From Sphingobacterium paucimobilis HER1398 (GTDB lineage Bacteria > Bacteroidota > Bacteroidia > Sphingobacteriales > Sphingobacteriaceae), in the NCBI RefSeq assembly GCF_000416985.1, contig NZ_ATDL01000015.1, forward strand, positions 124,001-188,000: a stretch of 64,000 nucleotides of DNA, given 5' to 3'. The notes beneath the pieces were generated by a model, which ran no database searches, was not told where the DNA came from, and was given only the letters and a program-made list of their open reading frames with translations. This document shows positions 42,852 through 52,186 of the stretch, piece by piece; position 1 is the first letter of the stretch, and each line of letters opens with the position of its first letter. The translations under genes were made by a program, and so were the position numbers.

Positions 42852-44561
42852 CTACTCGACTAGATAATCCATTCGGTATTTACGGATTCCAGCATTGGAA
42901 GCGGATTGATTGGAAATGGCGCTCAACCCAACGAAGATATCCACCTGAAATCCTTTGACCTTGGCATGTAAATCGCCAGAGGTAAAATCTGTACTGATAC
43001 CCAGAGGCCCTGATTCGAAAACTTTAAGATCTTCATAACCGGTCTGTCCTGGCATCAAACTAAGTTTGCTCTTGTCAGTAATCTCGAAAACAACCAAGCG
43101 TGCTTCTGAAGTAGCCTGTTTACCCTGTGTCAACATCGCCACGAAAGTATCACTCTGTACTGTAAACACATCGTAGGCCAATATCTTGTAACCGTGGGAT
43201 TTGGGATTCAATTGGTACGTTGCACCTGAGGGCTCCTGTATCTCGAAACGACTTCCTTTACCATCGTTTTCATTGGCTCCATCATTATACCAGGATATAT
43301 AGAGATCCGAATCACCAGTTGTGTTAGCTCTTTTGACAAGTGCGATATCCCAGCTCCCTCCGGTCTTGAGGACATCGTATTTTACGACCTTAGGTACGGA
43401 TGACACGGGAACTCCATTATTCAATTCCCAGGAATAGTATTGTCCGTTGGGCATCGTGGTATAAATGTAGGCTTTGCCGCTACGGATATTTCCGGTTATA
43501 GTGGTCTTGTTGATACCAAACTGTTCAATATTGAGCGGATCCCAGGATACAAATGTAAATAGCTTGTCGTAGTTGTTATTGGTCTCGCCAAACCGCCAGA
43601 ACTCATAGCCTTTGCCGAATTCATTTTTTGTGGTGATCGCCATATTACCATTCGAATCACCTGAAATCTGCGTTGCAAAGGTCGTTGGCTGATCGATCTT
43701 GCCGGTAGCTTGTCCATTTTCAGTGTTGAAGGAATGAATCTTGCCTAAACTCCAGTCTTCAAACTCACCAATATAGAAATGGTTTTCGGCCAAAGCAAAA
43801 CTCCGGATATTAGTCCGCGTCAACCCCAGGTCTTCGATACTCCGAAACCATAGCTGTGTGAACTTTGTTTTGTTAAACTTGGTAGGACGGATTTCAATAG
43901 TATGTGTCCGCAGTGTACCCTTACCATCGGTAACCTGGATAACCATCGGTTCTGTGAAATCCGCAATTGTACCATTGATATTTGGCGATATGCTACATGT
44001 AGGTTGAAGTTTGATCCGAACCTGAAGTTTGGTGAGATCTAATGGTTCTTTGCTTGTATTGGGAACCTCAATAATAATACGGTCTCCATCTTGATACGGT
44101 GCTACCTGGGTCGATTGGTATTCTAAAGTACCATTAAGCTTAGTCACTCCAAACTCCAATAGGCCTACCGTGTAATTCATACCTGTCTTCTTGACGGTAA
44201 TTTGGTATTCTTTGGAGTCCCCTCCTGCAGCCACCACGCGTATGGTGGCGGGCTGAGTAAGATCTCTAATTCCTTCCAGTCCTGACTCGATGACTGTACC
44301 TACGGGGAGGGAGGCTACAAGCTCCATTCGGGAGAGGTCATTTTCGACGAGCTCCCCTACATCTGAGGCATAGATTGGCACCTCGAATGTAATCTGATCA
44401 TCGGTGATCTCGCCTTGATAATAGCGTTCGGTGCCAACAAAGCGGACACTGATGGACTTTATACTGGTATCTGAGCTATAGCTGCGTTCGTCTACTTTTT
44501 TACATCCACATATCTGATACATGATGAAAAAACTCAGAAAAAGTTTTATAATTTTTTTCAT
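42852..44561 (-). CDS. DUF5018-like surface lipoprotein, 569 aa
   Basis: Lipobox MYQICGC near residue 20. Residues about 35-230 are beta-rich with two repeats of a cadherin-like DUF5018 unit (each ends EYQITVKK or THTIEIRP). The rest looks like a beta-propeller (GEFEDWSLGKIHSFNTENG, LYISWYNDG, FVAMLTQGKQ). Proteins at this position in Bacteroidota loci often act as surface glycan-binding proteins. It follows SusD by 19 bp. Binding specificity is not visible. Confidence 0.78.
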   Translation of the reverse strand: MKKIIKLFLSFFIMYQICGCKKVDERSYSSDTSIKSISVRFVGTERYYQGEITDDQITFEVPIYASDVGELVENDLSRMELVASLPVGTVIESGLEGIRDLTQPATIRVVAAGGDSKEYQITVKKTGMNYTVGLLEFGVTKLNGTLEYQSTQVAPYQDGDRIIIEVPNTSKEPLDLTKLQVRIKLQPTCSISPNINGTIADFTEPMVIQVTDGKGTLRTHTIEIRPTKFNKTKFTQLWFRSIEDLGLTRTNIRSFALAENHFYIGEFEDWSLGKIHSFNTENGQATGKIDQPTTFATQISGDSNGNMAITTKNEFGKGYEFWRFGETNNNYDKLFTFVSWDPLNIEQFGINKTTITGNIRSGKAYIYTTMPNGQYYSWELNNGVPVSSVPKVVKYDVLKTGGSWDIALVKRANTTGDSDLYISWYNDGANENDGKGSRFEIQEPSGATYQLNPKSHGYKILAYDVFTVQSDTFVAMLTQGKQATSEARLVVFEITDKSKLSLMPGQTGYEDLKVFESGPLGISTDFTSGDLHAKVKGFQVDIFVGLSAISNQSASNAGIRKYRMDYLVE

Positions 44562-44580
44562 ATCAATTTCGTTTTAGATA

Positions 44581-46221
44581 TTACTGCCATAGGAGATCCT
44601 GCTCGCATGCCGTATTATTGCGCACCTCAAATTCTGGAATGGGCACGGTATAGTACCGTTCAGGAAAATAATGATCCGCCTTGTCGCAATCGACAACGCT
44701 ATAGGTAAAACCTGTACCTTCTTTAGTAATCTCGACCCCATGCATACGCTTGGCATCTAATACAGACTGCGCTAGCTGCCATCGTCTCAGATCCCAATAG
44801 CGGTGCCCCTCGACAGCAAATTCACAGATCTTTTCTTTTTGTAAGTCTTGCAAATAAGCTGTCCAGCTACTCTGTAACGGCTTATTGGGCAGCCCCACCC
44901 TATTCCGGATTTTGTTCAGGTAATTGTATGCCTTACCATAGTCACCCATGTGAGCATATGCTTCGGATAATATGCAGAGGATCTCCGCATAGCGCATTTC
45001 TATCCAATATTGATCACTTTTTTCCTGGATAAAGTCTTTGGGCTTACTATCTAGGAATTTGCGGATAAAATAGCCTGTAACGGTACGATTACGTGCATTG
45101 CCATCGAAGTATTCGATATACCCATCCTTGCCGCCTACATAGGTTTCGATCTGGCGTCCTTTCCAATCGGCTCCATTGTATAACACTGTAGCGTAAAAGC
45201 GTGGTTCTCGATTGAGATAGGGATCGCTAGCATGCAACGGATTGTTCCAATCGAAAGCCTGCCATTGTCCAGCTTGCTGAATGTCGAAACTACTTACTAG
45301 CTCTTCGGTAGGAGATGCATAACCGCCATAACGTTCCATATCGCCTGTAGGACTAAAATACTTATCAAAATCATGTGTCAAAGTAGGCCTTTGGTAGTAT
45401 GAGGCCAAGATTATTTCTTTATTATGTGTCAGATTGAAGACCTGGGTATAATCATCCAGTAGCATATAGGTGCCTTTGGCCGTAGCCAAGATCTCAACCT
45501 GTCGTGCGCCAAAGATGGCATCATTCCATTTTTTTGCGTACAAGGCAGACCGTGCCATAATACCGTAGGCGGCACCTTTGGTAATACGCCCAGTGTGGAC
45601 AGCATCCCAACTTTCAGGAAGCTTTTCGGCTATATCTTTGAGCTCTTGAATAACCCATGTCCATGATTCGTCAACAGAAGATCGCTTCTTGTTCTTCTCC
45701 GCTGGTCCATCTAGTTTTTCATTGTCTACACGGAGAACAACACCTCCATGACGAACAATAAGCTTGTGGTAAAGAAAGGCGCGTAAAAAGCGAACCTCTG
45801 CAATACGGATCTGTAATTGCTTGGCATCGATCTTGTCACCGTAACGACCTGCATCAATAATGAACTCATTGAGGGATTTTATTTTTTCATAGGTTGTGGC
45901 CCAAGGACTCAGCGCTTCAGTCGATGCAGGACTGAGGTAACTGGGACGCATATTGATCCTATTATGCTCGGTATCCATATAGGTCTGCGAATACTTGATA
46001 ATATCCGCATATCCATCTGTAAGGCTGACTCCTCCTATCTCCGCATACATATAGAGCGCTCCGTATAGACTATTGATATAGAGGTCTAAATTATCTACAT
46101 TTTTCCAGACGATTTCATTTGAATACTTGTCCCGAGGTGTGACATCCAATGATTTGTTACAACTGCCCAAACATAAGAGCAGACAAAGCATAGCTAATGT
46201 TTTATTCTTAAAAGTCTTCAT
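44581..46221 (-). CDS. SusD/RagB-like lipoprotein (pair 3)
   Basis: 546 aa with lipobox LCLGSC (Cys21) and the SusD start NKSLDVTPRDKYSNEIVWKN. The middle has EVRFLRAFLYHKLIVRHGGVVLR, and the C-terminus has RYAEILCILSEAYAHMGDYGKAYNYLNKIRNRVGL plus EKICEFAVEGHRYWDLRRW. These are complete SusD hallmarks. It starts 2 bp after SusC. It binds the glycan for the locus that continues with DUF5018-, DUF4855- and DUF6259-like proteins. Confidence 0.95.
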   Translation of the reverse strand: MKTFKNKTLAMLCLLLCLGSCNKSLDVTPRDKYSNEIVWKNVDNLDLYINSLYGALYMYAEIGGVSLTDGYADIIKYSQTYMDTEHNRINMRPSYLSPASTEALSPWATTYEKIKSLNEFIIDAGRYGDKIDAKQLQIRIAEVRFLRAFLYHKLIVRHGGVVLRVDNEKLDGPAEKNKKRSSVDESWTWVIQELKDIAEKLPESWDAVHTGRITKGAAYGIMARSALYAKKWNDAIFGARQVEILATAKGTYMLLDDYTQVFNLTHNKEIILASYYQRPTLTHDFDKYFSPTGDMERYGGYASPTEELVSSFDIQQAGQWQAFDWNNPLHASDPYLNREPRFYATVLYNGADWKGRQIETYVGGKDGYIEYFDGNARNRTVTGYFIRKFLDSKPKDFIQEKSDQYWIEMRYAEILCILSEAYAHMGDYGKAYNYLNKIRNRVGLPNKPLQSSWTAYLQDLQKEKICEFAVEGHRYWDLRRWQLAQSVLDAKRMHGVEITKEGTGFTYSVVDCDKADHYFPERYYTVPIPEFEVRNNTACEQDLLWQ

Positions 46222-46223
46222 AA

Positions 46224-49200
46224 TTAAAATGTTAAACTGGTACCAAAACTAAATGTACGCTGCTGCGGGTAATACCCGTTATGTACGCTGGGACTCTCTG
46301 GATCCAGGTATTTAAACTTGGCAAATGTCAGTAGATTAGATCCCGCCAAAAAGACACGAAGTGACTTTATATTAAATCGCTTAAGTGTTGACTCGGGCAC
46401 TGTATAACCTAAAGCAGCATTTTTCAAGCGGACAAAAGCTCCATTCTCTATCCACCAGGATGAATCTAGGGAATTACCTCCGCTGGGTACCAAGGAAAGA
46501 CGTGGGTACCTGGCTTGGGTGTGCTCGGGTGTCCATGAATCCTCAAGCAGGTACCTCGGACTATTGTATCCATTGCCATAGAAGGCCTTTGTAAAAATAG
46601 TATTGTCCGGAATACCATGGTCATACATGCCACTGAGCAGTATATCATTCAGTGCGCTTCCTTGCCACATCATGGAAAAATCAAATCCCTTGTACTGCAG
46701 ATCGACATTGAAAGCATACATCAACTCTGGCAGATCGGGACGTGTGCCGACAGCCATATCGTCCTGCCTGGTGAGCTTGCCATCTCCGTTGAGGTCTTTG
46801 TATATGATGTCGCCAAGACGCTTATAACCTCCTCCGGGAGGTGCTGGCGTATTCTGCAATTGCTCCTCGCTCTGATATAGACCAGTCGCAATATACACCA
46901 GACGCTGCCCTATGGACTTACCCAATAAGCTCTGCCATGGGTGTATATTCTCGGTCTCCACTATAGAGAGAATTCTATTCTTGGCATAACTCATATTGCC
47001 ACTGATATTGTACTGTAAAGATCCCACGTGATTACGGTATCTTAGCTGTAACTCCATGCCCCTAGCATCTACGGCGCCACTGTTTTCGATGGTCGGGAAG
47101 TTACCGCCAAGGGAGGATGGATAAACATTTCCAATATTCTGTAGGATATCATAGGTGTATTTGTAGAAAGCATCAAACTCTACGCTGAGCTTATTGCTCC
47201 AAAGGCCTGTCTCGACGCCGATATTGTAGGTTCTTGTCTTTTCCCAGGTTAGATCAACACTTGGATAAGAACTGCTGGAATTTAATCCAAACTTTTGCGT
47301 AAGCTGATCGCCTAGTGCAATAACCGGAGATGATGATAGATTGAAGTACTGTCGATATAAGAAGGGATTGACATTGTCTTGCCCTAACAGTCCGGCGGAG
47401 CCTCTGAGTTTGAAGGAATGTTCTTCTCCTATGTTATCTTTCCAAAATTGCTCATTAGACAATATCCATCCCATAGATACAGAGGGAAAAAATCCCCAAC
47501 GGGAATGAGCTGGAAATTTATAAGATCCGTCTCTTCGGAAAGCTACTTCTACCAGATACCGAGAATCGTACGCGTAATTGAAACGACCTACATAACCTGC
47601 TCTAACGGATTGATCTGACATACCAGCATTGGGTGTAGGAGGAAATACCTGCCCAAGAGACAGCTCTGGAAGGTCCCGAAGTGGAAATCCCCATCGGGAA
47701 GCAAAAAGAGTATTGGAATTGCCACGTTGCCATTCAAAAAGCAATAATCCTTCCATATCATGCTTCCCTATCTCCATTTTGTAGCGTACGGATGGACGCA
47801 CTAACAACTGACTGAAATTATCGGAATTCTGGAACAAACTGCCATCGGCCAAGAAACCGTCCGAGAGTGTCCTGGAATAGGTTCCGGTTTCAGAAATGAA
47901 CGTATTGAGATAGTATGGGGTCGAAAAGCTTTTGGAATTTGCGTATTTTCTATCAAAGCTTCCGAAGAATGCCACAGTCAATCCATCGATATATTTTGGA
48001 GAATAGGATAATTGTCCTGATGTCTCAAAAAGTGCATTTTTACCTTCCTGAAAACCGCTTAATTCCGCTGCAGCAAAGGGATTCAGCGTCATATAGGAGG
48101 ATCCTGTAGGAAGGCCTTTGTATTCGAATGGTAGAAATGGATACATATATAGAGCCTGTGAAATAGGATTGAACAGAGCCTGCTTTCCGTAAGATATAGA
48201 TCCAGGGGCATAGGAATCTTCCAAGCGTCCCGCTAGGGAAAGGGACAACAACCAGCTGGCATTAGGATTCATATCGATATTGGTCCTTACATTATACCGC
48301 TCGAACCGCATATCCTTGACTACGCCTTCTTGCAACATACCGCCTATACTACTGAAATATCGAATATTCTCATTGCCGCCATGGAGCGAAATGTTATGTT
48401 GTGTAGAAGCCGCAGCATGTCCTAGAAATTCCTTTTGCCAATTGGTGTTCTCTAGTCCATCGGAAGGATCTCCATTACTCATCAGGGCAATTTGCTCCTC
48501 GCTAAACCACGGCTTATTTCCATCCATTTCGTTGGCTTTATTATGCCATCGCGCATATTCTGTTCCGTTCAAAAAATCAGGAAGTTGCGTGTTTTGAGAA
48601 GCAGTGACGGAGCCGTTATAACTGAAGGTCGGTTTGACCCCGTTTTTTCCTCTTTTGGTTGTTACTAAAATCACGCCATGTGCACCTTTGACCCCATAGA
48701 CCGCTGCTGCCGCTGCATCTTTTAATACGGACACAGTCTCCACATCGTTGGGGTCGACGTTTTGAAACGAACGTTCGATTCCATCCACTAAAACGAGTGG
48801 GCTGGAGTTATTATAAGTGCCATACCCTCTAACCAACATAGAAGCTCCATCGGCTCCTGGCTGTCCACTCTGTTGCTGAAATACGACGCCTGGCAGCTTT
48901 CCGACTAGAGCCTGGCTGACGTTGAACATGGGCACTTTTAATATCTCTTTGGACGAAACCTGGGCTACCGAACCTGTGAGATGGGTTTTGGCCTGTTGCC
49001 CATAACCGACTGAGACTATAACCTCCTCGATATCAGACTGAAGTTCTTCAAGCTGAATAGACAGTAACCCAGACAATGGTAACTCTACTTCTTTGGTTTT
49101 GTAACCGAGATAGCTAACAGAAAGCTTATCCCCTGCTTTTACGGAAACTGTAAATCTTCCTTCACTATCGGTTTTTACCTCTATAGCTCTCTTTTTGACA

Positions 49201-49673
49201 GCGACACTAGCTCCAGCAAGCACTTGACCGGAAAAGGTCTTGACTTGCCCAGAGACAGTACGTTCCTGATCACCCCGGTTATTGGATGTTGGATCGACAA
49301 CTGTTATCGGTTTTTCAATCCGCTGTATAATGATGGACTTTTTCAATATCTCGTATGAAAGATCTTGCGATGGTAAAAGAAGGGATAAACCTTCTCGTAA
49401 AGGCTTGTCTTTTAATGACACATCAATCGGCTCTGCTCCCGAAATTATCTCCGCATTACAGATCACGGTATAACCGGTCTGCTTTTTAATCTCGCGAAAG
49501 ACCTGTAATAGGGACATATTCTTGCCTTTGATAGTAAGCGTCTGTGCGGATACATCCGCTCTTGCTTGCACGAGTAAGGCCAGAAGGAGAACAAGAACCA
49601 TTTTCATAACAATCAGGTATTTAAAAAGTGGGCGTACGTGTGTATACCCCAATGATACGATGTAATTTTTCAT
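46224..49673 (-). CDS. SusC/RagA-like TonB-dependent receptor with STN domain (pair 3)
   Basis: 1149 aa. Signal peptide to about residue 44 (VLVLLLALLVQARADVSAQ). STN domain at about 45-115 (TLTIKGKNMSLLQVFREIKK). Regulatory-like domain from GQVKTFSGQVLAGASV. Plug with GYGQQAKTHLTGSVAQVSSKEI and VLKDAAAAAVYGVKGAHGV. C-terminal barrel ends SFGTSLTF. The STN fits with the FecR gene 128 bp upstream. With SusD it imports the ligand and reports binding to FecR and the sigma factor. Confidence 0.95.
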   Translation of the reverse strand: MKNYIVSLGYTHVRPLFKYLIVMKMVLVLLLALLVQARADVSAQTLTIKGKNMSLLQVFREIKKQTGYTVICNAEIISGAEPIDVSLKDKPLREGLSLLLPSQDLSYEILKKSIIIQRIEKPITVVDPTSNNRGDQERTVSGQVKTFSGQVLAGASVAVKKRAIEVKTDSEGRFTVSVKAGDKLSVSYLGYKTKEVELPLSGLLSIQLEELQSDIEEVIVSVGYGQQAKTHLTGSVAQVSSKEILKVPMFNVSQALVGKLPGVVFQQQSGQPGADGASMLVRGYGTYNNSSPLVLVDGIERSFQNVDPNDVETVSVLKDAAAAAVYGVKGAHGVILVTTKRGKNGVKPTFSYNGSVTASQNTQLPDFLNGTEYARWHNKANEMDGNKPWFSEEQIALMSNGDPSDGLENTNWQKEFLGHAAASTQHNISLHGGNENIRYFSSIGGMLQEGVVKDMRFERYNVRTNIDMNPNASWLLSLSLAGRLEDSYAPGSISYGKQALFNPISQALYMYPFLPFEYKGLPTGSSYMTLNPFAAAELSGFQEGKNALFETSGQLSYSPKYIDGLTVAFFGSFDRKYANSKSFSTPYYLNTFISETGTYSRTLSDGFLADGSLFQNSDNFSQLLVRPSVRYKMEIGKHDMEGLLLFEWQRGNSNTLFASRWGFPLRDLPELSLGQVFPPTPNAGMSDQSVRAGYVGRFNYAYDSRYLVEVAFRRDGSYKFPAHSRWGFFPSVSMGWILSNEQFWKDNIGEEHSFKLRGSAGLLGQDNVNPFLYRQYFNLSSSPVIALGDQLTQKFGLNSSSSYPSVDLTWEKTRTYNIGVETGLWSNKLSVEFDAFYKYTYDILQNIGNVYPSSLGGNFPTIENSGAVDARGMELQLRYRNHVGSLQYNISGNMSYAKNRILSIVETENIHPWQSLLGKSIGQRLVYIATGLYQSEEQLQNTPAPPGGGYKRLGDIIYKDLNGDGKLTRQDDMAVGTRPDLPELMYAFNVDLQYKGFDFSMMWQGSALNDILLSGMYDHGIPDNTIFTKAFYGNGYNSPRYLLEDSWTPEHTQARYPRLSLVPSGGNSLDSSWWIENGAFVRLKNAALGYTVPESTLKRFNIKSLRVFLAGSNLLTFAKFKYLDPESPSVHNGYYPQQRTFSFGTSLTF

Positions 49674-49740
49674 TACCTTTGATTGGTTTTAGTTAGTTAA
49701 ATAAAATACGACTCTATTTTTCTAAGAACTACAACCGCCA

Positions 49741-49772
49741 GTCGGGGAAGGTGCAAACTTTCCCGGCTTTTT
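49741..49772 (+). terminator. Terminator-shaped hairpin between FecR and SusC genes
   Basis: A 10-bp stem (one pair is G-U), GTCGGGGAAG/CTTTCCCGGC, with a 7-nt loop is followed on the plus strand by TTTTTG. That is an intrinsic terminator shape, but it points against the operon's direction, and no plus-strand gene is upstream. On the minus strand it may act as a processing or stabilising hairpin separating FecR from SusC expression. Confidence 0.45.
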
Positions 49773-49801
49773 GAAATCGATCGTAAGTTCTAGCTATGCA
49801 C

Positions 49802-50962
49802 TTACTTCATAACCACAGTCCTCCTTCCTTGCATGCTGTATGTGATGCGTTTATCGATTCTTTTGATAACCTCCATCACTGTATCAAAATCTTCATAACG
49901 GGATACAGCTCCCCAAATAACAATATTCTTTATACGGGGGCTAAGTTCAATGTCGATATCATACCAACGTTCCAAACGTCGTGCTATGCTCTCTAAACTC
50001 TCGTTATTAAACATAAACTCGCCATTCTTCCAAGCTAAACATTCATCCATATCGACTGTCTCCACAGATATTCCTGTGGTGGAAACCAGTGACTGTTGCC
50101 CTGGCCGTAATATTTCAGATCCTTGGCCTCTCGCTGGAGAAACTTTAACACTTCCCTCGAGTAATCCAACCCGGGAGATCCGTTCGTCTGTGTAAGAATT
50201 GATATTAAAATGGGTGCCCAGCACCTCTACTTGTTCTTTTTCGGTCTTTACAATAAAGGGCTTTTTCTTGTCAGATGCGACTTCAAAATAGCCTTCGCCC
50301 TCTAGATAGACCTCACGTCGATCGCCAACGAAGGTGACTGGGTAAACAAGTTTTGACTCGGCATTGAGCCATACTTTGGTTCCATCAGACAATGTTACAT
50401 GGTACTGTCCTCCTCTCGGAGTTCTCAACAGCAACTGGGTGCGAGCCACTAGATCTTGATCTACAACAGTGTGTCCTCCATCGTAACGAACCTCATTATC
50501 AATAACGATACCTTGATGTTCTGAACTAAGAAGAATCTCCTCTCCATTTGCTAAAGTCAAAATTGCTTTATTATTGCCTGCTGGGATGGTGCTACTAAAC
50601 TGTTCTGTACTGCTACTAGAATCACTGACAAACGGATAAAGGATATACCCCCCTATTCCAAAACAAAAAATGATAGAAGCCACTATAGCATATCTGAACC
50701 AAGGCCTACGCTGTTTAATATCTCCTGCTCTGGTGTGTGTCAATATGTAATTCAGATTATCCTCTTCACGTTTGACAAAATCTGCATCGAATAAGTATTC
50801 ATACTCTAACAATAATTCACGAATTCCTTCTTCACTTTTAAGCTCATCGGTTATTTTTTTCAAATCTGGATATTTAGTGAATAGGAGACGCAGTTCCTCA
50901 TTGTCCTCTGGGGACAATAATCCATTGATATAGTCTTTTAATAGCGGAATAAGATGGTTCAT
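49802..50962 (-). CDS. FecR-type anti-sigma factor (operon 3)
   Basis: 386 aa. Cytoplasmic N-terminus with an acidic LLSPEDNEELRLL segment, one membrane helix at about 92-110 (IVASIIFCFGIGGYILY), the FecR domain (LSDGTKVWLNAESKLVYPVTF, LEGEGYFEV, VEVLGTHFN) and a C-terminal DUF4974-like domain (FMFNNESLESIARRLERWYDIDI). It links SusC3 to the sigma factor encoded 112 bp upstream. Confidence 0.94.
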   Translation of the reverse strand: MNHLIPLLKDYINGLLSPEDNEELRLLFTKYPDLKKITDELKSEEGIRELLLEYEYLFDADFVKREEDNLNYILTHTRAGDIKQRRPWFRYAIVASIIFCFGIGGYILYPFVSDSSSSTEQFSSTIPAGNNKAILTLANGEEILLSSEHQGIVIDNEVRYDGGHTVVDQDLVARTQLLLRTPRGGQYHVTLSDGTKVWLNAESKLVYPVTFVGDRREVYLEGEGYFEVASDKKKPFIVKTEKEQVEVLGTHFNINSYTDERISRVGLLEGSVKVSPARGQGSEILRPGQQSLVSTTGISVETVDMDECLAWKNGEFMFNNESLESIARRLERWYDIDIELSPRIKNIVIWGAVSRYEDFDTVMEVIKRIDKRITYSMQGRRTVVMK

Positions 50963-51074
50963 AGTTTTATAATCGCATTACATTAATAGAAACACGATAC
51001 AGATAGAAATCTGACGAGAAAAAGTATAATTTTCACAACATACAACCTAAACAACTGTTAGTCAGAATGATATT

Positions 51075-51656
51075 TTAAGAAAAAAAGCTATACAATAAAG
51101 CACTGAGCAAAGCGGAATTGTGCAATTTGAAATGAGTACGCAGAATCGCTAGTGCACGTGAGCGATTAGCGTACACGACATCTGTACTCACCCCCAATCG
51201 TTGACTTATCTCCTCTACAGTCAACCCTTCTAAGAAACTCATGTGAAAGACTTTGCGCTGGCGCTCGGAGAGCTTTTCTACCTCTTTATAGATGGCGGCC
51301 ATCAGTTCGGCATGAACCATTTTTGTATAGACATCTACGTCTTGTGCTAAATCAAACTCGGTATTTAAGATAGACTCTAAGGGGTCTTCAAGAACAGGTT
51401 TTCTAAGGTAATTGAGACAGGCATTCTTGGTGCAGATATAGAGAAAGGCCTTTAGCTTTTCTTCATCCGAGAACAAATGCCTATTATTCCACATTTTGAT
51501 AAATGAATCGGCAACGATTTCTTCCGCTGCCTCTCTAACCTTAACATACCGCATAGCAAATAACAGCAGCTTCCTGTTATACAAACGATAAACAGCAATA
51601 AGGCTTTGTTCCTTATTCTTATGCAATCCATCAATCAAAAGAGAAGGGCTGTGCAT
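51075..51656 (-). CDS. ECF RNA polymerase sigma factor (operon 3)
   Basis: 193 aa with region 2 (YRLYNRKLLLFAMRYVKVREAAEEIVADSFIKMW) and region 4 (VEKLSERQRKVFHMSFLEGLTVEEISQRLGVS, then VYANRSRALAIL). It starts the minus-strand polysaccharide-type locus and faces the divergent macrolide phosphotransferase across 530 bp. It should respond to FecR and drive the locus. Confidence 0.93.
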   Translation of the reverse strand: MHSPSLLIDGLHKNKEQSLIAVYRLYNRKLLLFAMRYVKVREAAEEIVADSFIKMWNNRHLFSDEEKLKAFLYICTKNACLNYLRKPVLEDPLESILNTEFDLAQDVDVYTKMVHAELMAAIYKEVEKLSERQRKVFHMSFLEGLTVEEISQRLGVSTDVVYANRSRALAILRTHFKLHNSALLSALLYSFFS

Positions 51657-51963
51657 TTGCTTTATAAATCGTTCGTTAAAAATATAGTGTTATCAAAATT
51701 TAAGGCTTCTGTCCCTAGAAGACAGGCCAAAGTAAGCAACAATTCTTGGAAAAACAATTCATATTCCTCAGAAACCTGCGAAATAAAATGGTAAAATACT
51801 GTAACTAAAGAAGTAGCGCCATAATGACAAGTTAGTTAAAAATTGATAGTATACTATCGACAGTTTGAAATCCTATATCTATGTTATAGAGAAGGGTAAC
51901 TCTTGGATGAATGAACAATAATTTGCTATCTTTACGAGTATGTTATACTCCAATAATATAGCT

Positions 51964-51990
51964 ATGATGGCAAAACCTTGGTTTTCCTAA
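51964..51990 (+). promoter_or_regulatory. Possible leader-peptide (8 codons) for macrolide phosphotransferase
   Basis: ATGATG then codons for AKPWFS and a TAA. It lies about 30 bp after a promoter-like TATCTTTA and 197 bp before the phosphotransferase start. Its codons overlap mutually exclusive pairings: AAAACC/GGTTTT (51972-51985) versus GGTT (51980-51983) with AACC (51994-51997), then GCCA/TGGC (51998-52011). This is the layout expected for translational or transcriptional attenuation by a stalled ribosome, as known for macrolide-inducible genes (inference). Confidence 0.4.
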
Positions 51991-52019
51991 TCTAACCGCC
52001 ACCTGGATGGCTTCAATAT

Positions 52020-52037
52020 GACAGTAGTTCTACTGTC
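52020..52037 (+). terminator. Hairpin in leader of macrolide phosphotransferase gene
   Basis: GACAGTAG-TT-CTACTGTC is a perfect inverted repeat followed by TTTCAATTC. It could be a weak terminator in an attenuator together with the short leader frame just upstream. Confidence 0.45.
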
Positions 52038-52186
52038 TTTCAATTCGTGTATCAGATTATTGTCCCCAAATGGAAAAATGGGATCCATATGAAAGTAAGG
52101 TGGATAAAGTGCTATCCCGATATATGTCTTTCTGAATTCCTGTTGGGAAACTGATACTCACTTAATAACTACAAAACAGTATAGAA

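Larger units (their letters stand above)
51657..52186. other. 530-bp intergenic region with regulatory features
   Basis: Divergent region between the ECF sigma and macrolide phosphotransferase genes. It holds a possible Bacteroidota-type promoter for the plus strand (TTG at 51903-51905 and TATCTTTA at 51927-51934, compare TAnnTTTG), then a short leader frame and hairpins described separately. No longer reading frame. Confidence 0.45.
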
